From assembly GCA_902476265.1 (NCBI GenBank), contig CABSCP010000048.1, forward strand, positions 1-32,860: 32,860 nt of DNA, in the 5' to 3' direction. Below, piece by piece: positions 15,595 to 23,907 of the stretch (its first letter is position 1; every line of letters begins with the position of its first letter). Position numbers and translations under genes: made by a program. A model generated the notes under the pieces. The model saw only the letters and a program-made list of their open reading frames with translations. It was not told the origin of the DNA and did not search any database. This DNA comes from an uncultured Lachnospiraceae bacterium. GTDB taxonomy: Bacteria > Bacillota > Clostridia > Lachnospirales > Lachnospiraceae.

Positions 15595-15618
15595 TGGGAA
15601 AATTATTGTAAGAAACCC

Positions 15619-15649
15619 TTGACCCTCCAGCAGATGGAGGGTTTATTCT
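15619..15649 (+). promoter_or_regulatory. MerR-type promoter and operator of the MATE gene
   Basis: TTGACC (15619-15624) and TATTCT (15644-15649) have a 19-base spacer, the hallmark of MerR-activated promoters. The spacer carries a perfect inverted repeat, ACCCTCCA (15622-15629) and TGGAGGGT (15635-15642) around 5 bases, in the position MerR proteins occupy. The MATE start lies 34 bases further on. The likely regulator is the MerR gene just upstream. Confidence 0.82.
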
Positions 15650-15682
15650 TTTGGTAGCAAATCTGACAAAGGAAGAGAGAGA

Positions 15683-17032
15683 ATGAAAAACGAAAATTTA
15701 CTTACCGAGGGAAATGTTTTTAAAGTGCTGCTTTCCTTCTCCGTTCCCTTTTTAATCGCCAACATCATCCAGGCGCTATATGGAGCTGTGGATTTGATGG
15801 TGATCGGCCGATACTGCCCGCCGGAAAGTGTGGCGGCCGTATCCACAGGAACCCAGGTGACCCAGATCATCACCAGCATGGTGTCCGGACTGACGCTGGG
15901 CGGCACAATTTTGGTGGGGAAATATACCGGGATGCAAAAGGAAGAGGAAACCAGGAAGGCAATCGGCACCAACCTGACGCTGTTTGCTGTCATCGCCCTC
16001 TGCCTGACCTTTTTTATGCTGCTTTTTACAGATCCCATTCTGATCGCGCTGAAAACGCCTGTAGAAAGTATGAGATATGCCAGACGGTATGTGAGAATCT
16101 GCTTTTGCGGCATTTTTTTCATCTGCGGTTATAATGCGGTGAGCGCTGTGCTGCGGGGCTATGGAGATTCCAAACGGCCCATGTATTTTGCGGCCCTGTC
16201 CTGTGTGCTGAATATCATCGGAGATGTGGTACTGGTGAAATATGCCGGAATGGGTGTGTCAGGAACAGCGCTGGCAACGGTCTTTTCCCAGGGGATCAGC
16301 ATGCTCTGTGCGGTTATTTACCTGAATCGCAGTCGGTTTATTTTTACCTTCCGGTTAAAAAATTTCCGGATTGACAAAGAACTGGCAAAGGAACTGGCCT
16401 GTGTGGGAATTCCCATTTCCCTGCAGGAATGCATGGTGCGGCTCTCTTTTTTGTATCTCACTTCCGTGACAAACAGCCTGGGAGTCAGCGCGGCGGCAGC
16501 GGTGGGGGTTGCCAGCAAATACGATGTGTTTGCCATGCTTCCGGCCACCTCCATCGCCAGCGCCCTGGCAGCGGTCACGGCCCAGAATTATGGGGCGGCA
16601 AAACCGAAGCGGGCCCATTTATCCCTTGCAGCAGGAATCTGCTTTGCGTTTCTTTCTTCCGCCCTTTTCTGGGGCTGGGCACAGCTTTCGCCCCAGTCCA
16701 TGATCGGGGTATTTTCCGGGGACAGGGCGATTATCGAAGCCGGGATTCCCTTTTTTACCTCCTGCAGCTTTGACTATCTGGCCGTGGCTTTCGTATTCCC
16801 GCTAAACGGTTTTTTAAACGGCCGATCCAAAACCTTATTCACTATGATCAGCTGTACCTTCGGCGCGCTGGCGCTGCGTATGCCTCTTTTGTATCTGGCC
16901 TACACCCGATGCCCGGACAATCTGTTTGTGATCGGCTGCATCGCGCCGCTGGTGTCCGGCATTATGGCTGCATATACATTGATTTATGTCATTTTTTTAA
17001 TCCGCAGACAGAAACAGGAGAGAAAAGTGTGA
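15683..17032 (+). CDS. MATE family efflux transporter
   Basis: A 449-residue, 12-helix multidrug/toxic-compound exporter. It has two MatE halves, the first with the opening FSVPFLIANIIQALYGAVDLMVIG and a VGKYTG loop, the second with a GVASKYDVFAMLP-type helix and AAVTAQNYGAAKPKRA, the conserved QNYG region. Length is normal. The ATG at 15683 follows AAAGGAAGAGAGAGA. Expression is probably drug-inducible through the MerR promoter just upstream. The Na+ or H+ coupling cannot be read. No terminator is evident after it. Confidence 0.92.
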   Translation: MKNENLLTEGNVFKVLLSFSVPFLIANIIQALYGAVDLMVIGRYCPPESVAAVSTGTQVTQIITSMVSGLTLGGTILVGKYTGMQKEEETRKAIGTNLTLFAVIALCLTFFMLLFTDPILIALKTPVESMRYARRYVRICFCGIFFICGYNAVSAVLRGYGDSKRPMYFAALSCVLNIIGDVVLVKYAGMGVSGTALATVFSQGISMLCAVIYLNRSRFIFTFRLKNFRIDKELAKELACVGIPISLQECMVRLSFLYLTSVTNSLGVSAAAAVGVASKYDVFAMLPATSIASALAAVTAQNYGAAKPKRAHLSLAAGICFAFLSSALFWGWAQLSPQSMIGVFSGDRAIIEAGIPFFTSCSFDYLAVAFVFPLNGFLNGRSKTLFTMISCTFGALALRMPLLYLAYTRCPDNLFVIGCIAPLVSGIMAAYTLIYVIFLIRRQKQERKV

Positions 17033-17072
17033 TTGTTCCTCCTTCCTGTTTAACGCGCTAAAAATGTTTACA

Positions 17073-17101
17073 TTTACACCAGGAAAGTTACAGGATATAA
17101 T
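17073..17101 (+). promoter_or_regulatory. Promoter of the acyltransferase gene
   Basis: TTTACA (17073-17078) and TATAAT (17096-17101), spacer 17. It makes a leader of about 105 bases with three hairpins. Confidence 0.72.
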
Positions 17102-17104
17102 GAA

Positions 17105-17184
17105 GTCAATCAGCCCGAAGGGCTGATTGACGCTACGGCTTGACCGCCAGGTCAAGGCGGTACCAAAAGAAGCCCGAAGGGCTT
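17105..17184. repeat. Three consecutive palindromes in a leader
   Basis: The stems are GTCAATCAGCCC-gaa-GGGCTGATTGAC (17105-17131), CTTGACC-gcca-GGTCAAG (17139-17156) and AAGCCC-gaa-GGGCTT (17170-17184). The first and third share the core AGCCCGAAGGGCT followed by a TTGAC-type stretch, as in REP-like repeats. They lie between promoter and gene, so they would also fold in the mRNA leader. Confidence 0.7.
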
Positions 17185-17213
17185 GACACTACGCCGGAAT
17201 TGAGGGGATACGA

Positions 17214-18305
17214 ATGAAAAAGGAACGAGTGGAATATCTGGATAGTTTAAAGGCGATCGCTATTTTTCTGGTGGTGTTCTGCCACTTTGTGCTGCTGTCT
17301 GAAACGGTGGCGGCGAATCTTTTTATGTCGGCCTGCTGGATGGCGGTTCCTGTGTTTTTTATGGTGAACGGGGCGCTTTTGTTCGCGCGGCCGCTGGATT
17401 TAAAAAAGCATGTCCGCAAAACCATCGGCATTTACGGAGTGCTTGTGGTGTGGAAACTGATTTATATGCTGCTCATCCCCGTCTTTACGCATACGCCTGT
17501 GGCAGGGGGCAGCACAGGGGAAATCCTGAATTACCTGTTTTTATTCGGGGAACTGCCCGGAATTATCAACGGTCATTTATGGTTTATCGAGGCGCTGCTG
17601 GCGGTGTATGCGCTTTTCCCGCTGGTGCGTCTCGCAGGAGACAGCAGGGAAGGGCGGCCGCTTTTGTGGGGGATTGCCCTGCTGGCGCTCTTTTTCACCA
17701 ATGGCCTGTCCAGCCTGGAAGTGCTGGGGAATATGCTGCGGACGGCAGGAATCCCTTTTCCGCTGACCTTTGAACCTCTGGCGGCCTTCCAGCCTTTTGG
17801 AAAATACGGGAATATGCTGGGCTTCTTTTTGCTGGGCGCCCTTTTGGCAGAGAGAGAGAAAACCTGGACGGGAACGAAAGCCGGGCAGCGGATTCTGGGC
17901 GCGGTCATGCTCACAGGCGGGCTTGCAGCGCTGTGGGGAGTGAAGTGGTTTTTGAGCGGCCGGGCAGCCTGGGACGGAAACCTTTTGCAGGACGGCTATC
18001 GGCATGTGCCCGTGATCTTTATGGGAACCGGACTGTTCCTTCTGTTAAAGGATACCAAAATCCGTTGGGCCTGGCTGCGGGTGCCGGTGGAGGCGGTTGC
18101 TTCCCGGACGCTGGGAATTTTTTACATCCACTGGCTCTTCGGGTGGCTTCTGGTCAATCCTCTGGCGGCATGGCTGTTAAACCGCGGTATTTCGTTCAGT
18201 GTAGGGACGAACATCCTGAAAAATATTCTGCTCATGGCGCCTGCTTTTATTGTCACGCTCCTTCTGGAGCGGATTCCCGTGGTAAAAAAGCTGGTGAAGG
18301 GCTGA
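17214..18305 (+). CDS. Membrane acyltransferase (acyltransferase 3 family)
   Basis: A 363-residue protein with about 10 membrane helices. The N-terminus has the family signature EYLDSLKAIAIFLVVFCHF, where the His near residue 23 is catalytic in the OafA/NolL-like acyltransferase 3 family that O-acetylates cell-surface sugars. Later segments include NGHLWFIEALLAVY and a final FYIHWLFGWLLV helix. The target glycan is unknown. The start follows TTGAGGGG. It has its own promoter and a hairpin-rich leader. It lies before sugar-nucleotide genes but in a separate transcription unit. Confidence 0.88.
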   Translation: MKKERVEYLDSLKAIAIFLVVFCHFVLLSETVAANLFMSACWMAVPVFFMVNGALLFARPLDLKKHVRKTIGIYGVLVVWKLIYMLLIPVFTHTPVAGGSTGEILNYLFLFGELPGIINGHLWFIEALLAVYALFPLVRLAGDSREGRPLLWGIALLALFFTNGLSSLEVLGNMLRTAGIPFPLTFEPLAAFQPFGKYGNMLGFFLLGALLAEREKTWTGTKAGQRILGAVMLTGGLAALWGVKWFLSGRAAWDGNLLQDGYRHVPVIFMGTGLFLLLKDTKIRWAWLRVPVEAVASRTLGIFYIHWLFGWLLVNPLAAWLLNRGISFSVGTNILKNILLMAPAFIVTLLLERIPVVKKLVKG

Positions 18306-18333
18306 AAGTGACAATCTGGGCAACTTTTGTGAT

Positions 18334-18362
18334 TTGCGGTTTATGCCCGTGCATGTTATAAT
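18334..18362 (+). promoter_or_regulatory. Promoter of the nucleotidyltransferase-galE operon
   Basis: TTGCGG (18334-18339) and TATAAT (18357-18362), spacer 17. It gives a leader of about 130 bases, in which GGGAAGC (18416-18422) can pair with GCTTCC (18475-18480). Confidence 0.65.
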
Positions 18363-18501
18363 AGGAAAAAGGGGAAACAGGGAGGAAAATCCGAGAAATC
18401 CCCGGGAACAATTAAGGGAAGCTGTTTAACATTTCGACAGGTCTTTGCAACATGCGGGAATTGTGGAAAGGGGGGCTTCCGGTTAAAATAGGAGGGAACG
18501 T

Positions 18502-19419
18502 ATGGATAAACCGGTATTAGTGATTCTGGCAGCAGGCATGGGAAGCCGTTACGGCGGTTTGAAGCAGATTGACCCTGTGGACGACAGAGGCCACAAGATC
18601 ATTGATTTCTCCATTTATGATGCGGTCAGGGCAGGATTTCAGAAGGTCGTTTTCATCATCAAGAAGGAAAACGAGAAGGACTTTCGGGAGTGCGTTGGAG
18701 ACGCCATCAGTAAACATATTGAAGTGGAATATGTTTTCCAGGAACTCGACCGGGTGCCCGAAGGATTCCAGATTCCCGAAGGCAGGGTGAAGCCCTGGGG
18801 AACCGCTCATGCGATCCTGTGCTGTAAGGATGTGGTGAATGCGCCGTTTGCCGTCATCAATGCGGATGACTATTATGGCAGAAGCGCTTATGAGGAGCTT
18901 TACAAGTTCCTGACTACTCATGAGGACGATGAAAAGTACCGCTATGCGATGGTAGGCTATCAGCTGGGGAATACGCTGACAGAGAACGGTTCCGTTGCCA
19001 GAGGCGTATGCGTGACCGATGCGGACGGATATCTGATGGAAATTGCGGAACGGACCAAGATCGTCAAGACGGAAGACGGCGCCGCTTATACAGAGGATGA
19101 CGGTAAGACATGGATTCCGCTGACGCTGGATACGCCTGTTTCCATGAATATGTGGGCTTTCTCCCCCAGCATTTTGAATGAACTGGGCGCTGCAGTGGAT
19201 AAGTTCTTTGCAGAAGAAGTGGCGAAGAACCCGTTAAAATCCGAGTGCTTCCTTCCCATCGAAGTGGACAAGCTCTTAAAGGCGGGCAAGGCTACGGTGG
19301 AAGTGCTGCATTCCGCGGACAAGTGGTTCGGCGTGACCTACAAAGAGGACAAGCCTTTTGTCATGGAATCCATCAGAAAGCTGAAAGAAGCCGGCGTTTA
19401 TCCGGACGTTCTTTGGTAA
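18502..19419 (+). CDS. Sugar-phosphate nucleotidyltransferase family protein
   Basis: A 305-residue enzyme of the nucleotidyltransferase fold that joins a nucleotide to a sugar phosphate. It opens with the phosphate loop LAAGMGSRYGGLKQ (about residues 9-22). A metal-binding INADDYYG lies near residue 118, and KPWGTAHAI resembles the base-binding region of related enzymes. The C-terminal part (VEVLHSADKWFGVTYKEDK) is found in the Lachnospiraceae-style family annotated only as nucleotidyltransferase. The substrate is unknown; a UDP- or dTDP-sugar fits the neighbour galE. GGAGGG precedes the ATG. Confidence 0.85.
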   Translation: MDKPVLVILAAGMGSRYGGLKQIDPVDDRGHKIIDFSIYDAVRAGFQKVVFIIKKENEKDFRECVGDAISKHIEVEYVFQELDRVPEGFQIPEGRVKPWGTAHAILCCKDVVNAPFAVINADDYYGRSAYEELYKFLTTHEDDEKYRYAMVGYQLGNTLTENGSVARGVCVTDADGYLMEIAERTKIVKTEDGAAYTEDDGKTWIPLTLDTPVSMNMWAFSPSILNELGAAVDKFFAEEVAKNPLKSECFLPIEVDKLLKAGKATVEVLHSADKWFGVTYKEDKPFVMESIRKLKEAGVYPDVLW

Positions 19420-19506
19420 TAGAAACCAGGGAGTTGGCCGCAGAGGCCGCCTGAGCATGTTTTCCGGCATGGCGGCAGGATGTGGCAGAAAATGGAGGAA
19501 TTTGAC

Positions 19507-20523
19507 ATGGCAATTTTGGTGACAGGCGGCGCCGGGTATATCGGCAGCCATACCGTAGTGGAGTTACAGAACGCAGGTTATGACGTAGTTGTGGTGGATA
19601 ACCTGAGCAATTCCAGTGAGAAATCCCTTGAGAGAGTGGAGAAGATCACAGGGAAAAAGGTTCCTTTTTATAAAGCGGATATTCTGGACAGGGAAGCGCT
19701 CAACGCAATCTTTGAAAAAGAGCAGATTGATTCCTGCATCCATTTCGCAGGCCTCAAAGCGGTCGGCGAATCCGTTGCAAAGCCCTGGGAATATTATGAA
19801 AATAACATTGCAGGCACATTGACACTGGTGGATGTGATGAGAAAACACGGCGTGAAGAATATTATTTTCTCTTCTTCCGCAACCGTATACGGCGATCCCG
19901 CCATCATCCCCATCACAGAGGAATGTCCCAAGGGACAGTGCACCAACCCTTATGGCTGGACCAAATCCATGCTGGAGCAGATTCTGTCCGACATCCAGAA
20001 GGCAGATCCGGAATGGAATGTAGTGCTGCTTCGTTACTTCAATCCCATCGGTGCGCATAAGAGCGGCACCATCGGCGAGAATCCCAACGGAATCCCCAAC
20101 AACCTGATGCCTTATGTGACACAGGTAGCTGTGGGCAAGTTAAAAGAGCTGGGCGTATTCGGCAACGATTATGATACTCCCGACGGCACCGGAGTCAGAG
20201 ATTACATCCATGTGGTTGACCTGGCAAGAGGCCATGTGAAAGCGCTGAAGAAGATCGAAGAAAAGGCCGGCTTAAACATCTATAACCTGGGAACAGGCAA
20301 AGGTTACAGCGTGCTGGATATCGTGAAGAATTTTGAAGAGGCCACCGGCGTAAAGATCCCTTATGTGATCAAGCCCCGCCGCCCCGGCGATATCGCAACC
20401 TGCTATTCCGATGCGGGCAAAGCGGAGAGAGAACTGGGCTGGAAAGCCGAGTACGGCATCAAAGAGATGTGCGAGGATTCCTGGAGATGGCAGTCTCAGA
20501 ACCCCAACGGATATGAAGAGTAA
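19507..20523 (+). CDS. galE: UDP-glucose 4-epimerase
   Basis: A 338-residue short-chain dehydrogenase-fold enzyme that interconverts UDP-glucose and UDP-galactose with bound NAD. The NAD loop GGAGYIGSH is at 7-15. The catalytic Tyr149 and Lys153 sit in YGWTK, the SSSATVYGD strand precedes them, and the family segment NPIGAHKSGTIGE follows. Length is normal. The ATG at 19507 follows AATGGAGGAATTTG; an upstream ATG at 19480 in frame is weaker. It lies 87 bases after the nucleotidyltransferase and ends in a strong terminator, so the two form an operon supplying sugar nucleotides for surface glycans or the Leloir pathway. Confidence 0.95.
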   Translation: MAILVTGGAGYIGSHTVVELQNAGYDVVVVDNLSNSSEKSLERVEKITGKKVPFYKADILDREALNAIFEKEQIDSCIHFAGLKAVGESVAKPWEYYENNIAGTLTLVDVMRKHGVKNIIFSSSATVYGDPAIIPITEECPKGQCTNPYGWTKSMLEQILSDIQKADPEWNVVLLRYFNPIGAHKSGTIGENPNGIPNNLMPYVTQVAVGKLKELGVFGNDYDTPDGTGVRDYIHVVDLARGHVKALKKIEEKAGLNIYNLGTGKGYSVLDIVKNFEEATGVKIPYVIKPRRPGDIATCYSDAGKAERELGWKAEYGIKEMCEDSWRWQSQNPNGYEE

Positions 20524-20540
20524 CAGACAGGCATGAATTC

Positions 20541-20574
20541 GTGCCGGACCCCTGGCGGGTCCGGCACTTTTTTG
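20541..20574 (+). terminator. Intrinsic terminator after galE
   Basis: GTGCCGGACCC (20541-20551) and GGGTCCGGCAC (20557-20567) form a perfect 11-bp stem with a 5-base loop, followed by a run of T. Confidence 0.95.
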
Positions 20575-20662
20575 CGTTTCAGAAAAAAAGAGCAAAAAGT
20601 AAAAAGAATCCCGAATTTTCACTCCACTTATGTCATTATTTGAACCACTTAGAGAAAATGCG

Positions 20663-20697
20663 TTGTGTAAAAATAAGAAATCATGTAAAATTTACAT
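20663..20697 (+). promoter_or_regulatory. Promoter and palindrome before the GH3 gene
   Basis: TTGTGT (20663-20668) and TAAAAT (20686-20691) are 17 bases apart. The -10 lies inside the 15-base palindrome ATGTAAAATTTACAT (20683-20697), so a repressor bound there would block transcription. Confidence 0.55.
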
Positions 20698-20764
20698 ATA
20701 ATAAGCAGGTTTTTGAAGAAATATTTATACAAAAAGCAAAGAACATATGACGGAGGGAGCGTAC

Positions 20765-23746
20765 ATGGAAGAAAAGAGGGAATGGAAGGCACAGAAAAAG
20801 GCATACCGGAAAGCGCGGCGGAAGGCAATAAGACCCTGGAAAGGACTGACGATTCTGGCTGCGGTGCTGGCGGTTATTTTAATTCCGGTGATGGTGGTGC
20901 TGACGATATTTGATAATACGGTGGCAGCCTTTGTGGGAGGAACATTCTGGAAATTAAACAAGGAAGATAAGAATGCTGTTTATTTTGATTCCGATTTTGC
21001 CAGCGTGGAAGAACTGGATGCCTATGGACTGGATATATGCCGTCAGGTGGAGGCGGAAGGGGCAGCGTTATTGATGAATGAAAACGGAGCGCTTCCGCTT
21101 CAAAAGGGCGCAGAAGTGAGCTGCTTTTCCGGTTCATCCGTGAATCTGGTTTACGGCGGCACCGGTTCCGGGAATATTGACGCATCTAAGGCGGACAATC
21201 TGAAAACTGCTTTGGGAAAAGCGGGTTTTATCGTGAATGAGACGTTGTGGAACTTTTACGCGGAAGGAGCGGGCAGCCAGTACGCCAGAACAAAAGGAGG
21301 TATGGTCAGCCTGGCCAGCGCTCAGGTAGCGGAGGTGCCATGGAGCGTCTATTCGGACGAGGTAAAGGAATCCGTTTCTTCCTATGGAGATGCGGCGATT
21401 GTGGTGATTTCCAGGATCGGCGGGGAAGGCGCGGATCTGGAATACGGACAAAATAACTACCTTGCCCTGGATCAGAACGAAAAGGATCTGCTGTCCAATA
21501 TCGCTGCCATGAAGGAAAAGGGGACTGTCCGCAAAATTATTCTGTTGATCAACTCTGCCAACGCGCTGCAGGTTGACTTTTTAAAGCAGAACGAATACGG
21601 TGTGGATGCCTGCCTTTGGATCGGAGATGTGGGCATTTCCGGCATCAATGCGGTGGCGGATATCCTGGCCGGAGAGGTAAATCCTTCCGGAAGCCTGGTG
21701 GATACTTACTGCTATGATAATTATGCTTCGCCTGCGATGGCGAATTTTACACCTGTTGTATATGACGGATATCGGGAAGGGATTATTCCGGAGAATGCAA
21801 GGACTTATATGATTTATCAGGAAGGCATTTATGTGGGATACAAATATTACGAGACCCGTTACGAAGATTACGTCATGGGAACCGGAAATGCCGGCGCTTA
21901 TGCCTATGGGGATGAAGTGGCGTATCCCTTTGGGTTTGGACTGAGCTATACCGATTTTGCATACAGCGATATGTCCGTAAAATATGAAGAAGAAAATGAC
22001 CGGTTTGCGGTTTCCTTAAAAGTGACCAATACCGGAGATACCTGGTCCGGGAAAGAAACGGTGCAGATTTATGCACAATCCCCGTATACCGATTATGATG
22101 TGGAAAACGGTGTGGAGAAAGCGGCCGTTTCCCTCTGCGGATTTACCAAAACGGATATTCTGGCGCCCGGCGCTTCCGAAACGGTTACCGCCTATGTAAA
22201 TAAAAGGGATCTGGCATCTTATGACGCATACAAAGCGGGCACCTATATTTTGGACCGGGGAAGCTACTATCTGACGGCGGCTGCAGATTCCCATAATGCG
22301 GTGAACAACATTCTGACTGCAAAAGGGTATACCGGAGCCAATACGGAAGGCCGGATGGATGCAGAAGGGGATGCCGGACTGGTTTACCGATGGGAGCAGG
22401 AAAGCTTCGACGATAAAACCTATGCGGTTTCTGCAAACGGGACCAGGATTGAAAATCAGCTTTCCGATGCCGATATTAATTTATATGGGGATAAGGAGGA
22501 TAAAGTAACCTATCTGTCCAGAAAGGACTGGACGGGAACCTTCCCGGCCCGGAACGCGCCCTTAAAACTTACGGACATGAAGATAAAAAACCTGCAGGAT
22601 GTGCGGTATCATCCGGCGGATTACGAGTCCGCGGAAATGCCTGTTCTGGGGGCGAAAAACGGGCTGAAGCTTTATGATATGATCGGCCTTCCTTATGAGG
22701 ATGAAAAATGGGGGCCGCTTCTGGATCAGCTGACCTTTCAGGAAATGGTGAGCTTAATCGGAGATTCCTTCCACTGGACCATGCCCGTTTTATCGGTACA
22801 GGCTCCCGGCACCAGGGACGAAAACGGTCCTCAGGGGCTGACCGCGTCTCTGCTGGGATCCGGCGCCACGCAGTTGGATTCCACCGCATTCACCTCAGAG
22901 GACGTGATGGCGGCTACCTTTAATACAGACCTGATGACTGAGATCGGCAGAGTGATCGGAGAGGACTGCGTAAAGGCTAATATTGCCTGCCTTTACGGGC
23001 CCGGCAACAATATTCACAGGACGCCCTATGGCGGACGAAATTTTGAGTACTATAGTGAAGACGGATTTTTATCCGGAAAAATGAGCGCCTGTGAGGTTGC
23101 GGCCATCCAGAATAAGGGCGTCCATGTGGTGATGAAGCATTTCGCTTTAAATGACAGCGAACAGGACCGCATCGGCCTGGGAGTATGGCTTCCGGAACAG
23201 GCGGCCAGAGAAATCTATCTGAAGGCGTTCCAGGCGCCTGTGGAGGAAGGAAACGCCAACGGCGTCATGATTGCCTACACCCGCTGGGGCTGCATCTGGT
23301 CCGGCGGCCATTCGGGTCTGGTGACCGGAATCCTGCGCGAAGAGTGGGGCTGCGACGGCCTGATCATCACTGACAATGTGCTCACCTCCTATGTGAACGG
23401 TGTGGACGGCATTCTTGCCGGAGTCTCTGCCTTTGATGCGATGATGCCATTCGTAACGCAGCAGCTTCCCAAATACAGGAAGGACCCTGTGATCGTTGCA
23501 GCGATGAAAGAGGCCTGCCATCATAATTTATATGCCATTGCAAATTCGGTGGGAATGAACGGAGTGGGACCGGAAACGACCGTTAAAAAAACCCGGCCCG
23601 TGGTGATCACCATTGTAAAAGTTCTGGTTACGGGATTTGTGATTCTCTTTGCAGTTTCCCTGATCCTCTGGATCGGAAACAAAAGGAAGTTTAAACAAAG
23701 TGAAATTTATGCAGCATTTCAGGCAAAGAGGGCGGATAAGAAATAA
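20765..23746 (+). CDS. Membrane-anchored, domain-permuted GH3 glycosidase
   Basis: A 993-residue beta-glycosidase-type enzyme with reversed domain order: the GH3 C-domain first (ALLMNENGALPL, about residue 95 on), an Fn3-like domain (about 413-475), then the catalytic barrel domain (about 650-930). Such order is known in Butyrivibrio and Ruminococcus beta-glucosidases. The catalytic region shows KHF (791-793) and GLIITDN with nucleophile Asp870. The substrate-binding DGP motif reads NGP (Asn687), after DE. A cytoplasmic basic N-terminus is followed by a helix (27-49), and a second helix is at about 946-970, so the enzyme is tethered at both ends, facing out. The ATG at 20765 follows GGAGGGAGC; an ATG at 20747 is weaker. 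The sugar substrate is unknown. Confidence 0.9.
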   Translation: MEEKREWKAQKKAYRKARRKAIRPWKGLTILAAVLAVILIPVMVVLTIFDNTVAAFVGGTFWKLNKEDKNAVYFDSDFASVEELDAYGLDICRQVEAEGAALLMNENGALPLQKGAEVSCFSGSSVNLVYGGTGSGNIDASKADNLKTALGKAGFIVNETLWNFYAEGAGSQYARTKGGMVSLASAQVAEVPWSVYSDEVKESVSSYGDAAIVVISRIGGEGADLEYGQNNYLALDQNEKDLLSNIAAMKEKGTVRKIILLINSANALQVDFLKQNEYGVDACLWIGDVGISGINAVADILAGEVNPSGSLVDTYCYDNYASPAMANFTPVVYDGYREGIIPENARTYMIYQEGIYVGYKYYETRYEDYVMGTGNAGAYAYGDEVAYPFGFGLSYTDFAYSDMSVKYEEENDRFAVSLKVTNTGDTWSGKETVQIYAQSPYTDYDVENGVEKAAVSLCGFTKTDILAPGASETVTAYVNKRDLASYDAYKAGTYILDRGSYYLTAAADSHNAVNNILTAKGYTGANTEGRMDAEGDAGLVYRWEQESFDDKTYAVSANGTRIENQLSDADINLYGDKEDKVTYLSRKDWTGTFPARNAPLKLTDMKIKNLQDVRYHPADYESAEMPVLGAKNGLKLYDMIGLPYEDEKWGPLLDQLTFQEMVSLIGDSFHWTMPVLSVQAPGTRDENGPQGLTASLLGSGATQLDSTAFTSEDVMAATFNTDLMTEIGRVIGEDCVKANIACLYGPGNNIHRTPYGGRNFEYYSEDGFLSGKMSACEVAAIQNKGVHVVMKHFALNDSEQDRIGLGVWLPEQAAREIYLKAFQAPVEEGNANGVMIAYTRWGCIWSGGHSGLVTGILREEWGCDGLIITDNVLTSYVNGVDGILAGVSAFDAMMPFVTQQLPKYRKDPVIVAAMKEACHHNLYAIANSVGMNGVGPETTVKKTRPVVITIVKVLVTGFVILFAVSLILWIGNKRKFKQSEIYAAFQAKRADKK

Positions 23747-23762
23747 AGAACGGAAACAGGGA

Positions 23763-23805
23763 GACTGTCGCACCGGAGAGTAAGACCGGGTGCGGCAGTC
23801 TTTTT
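23763..23805 (+). terminator. Intrinsic terminator after the GH3 gene
   Basis: An imperfect 14-bp stem (GACTGTCGCACCGG with CCGGGTGCGGCAGTC, one bulge and one G-U pair) is followed by TTTTT. Confidence 0.88.
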
Positions 23806-23808
23806 CCC

Positions 23809-23859
23809 TTGACGGAACTGTAAGAAAACCGTAAGATTTTTAGTAAAATGATTGTAAGA
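23809..23859 (+). promoter_or_regulatory. Promoter with GTAAGA repeats before the two-component system
   Basis: TTGACG (23809-23814) and TAAGAT (23832-23837) are spaced by 17. GTAAGA occurs at 23820, 23831 and 23854, spaced 11 and 23 bases, as OmpR-family direct repeats are, so autoregulation by the downstream response regulator is likely. Confidence 0.55.
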
Positions 23860-23907
23860 AGTTGCCTGTAGACTTCTTTATGTAACAAAGATCCGGAGGT
23901 TTGAGGG

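Noticed and set aside
15619..15649. Hairpin first read as a terminator of the acetyltransferase remnant
   Set aside because: It has -35 and -10 elements with a 19-base spacer and fits a MerR operator better.
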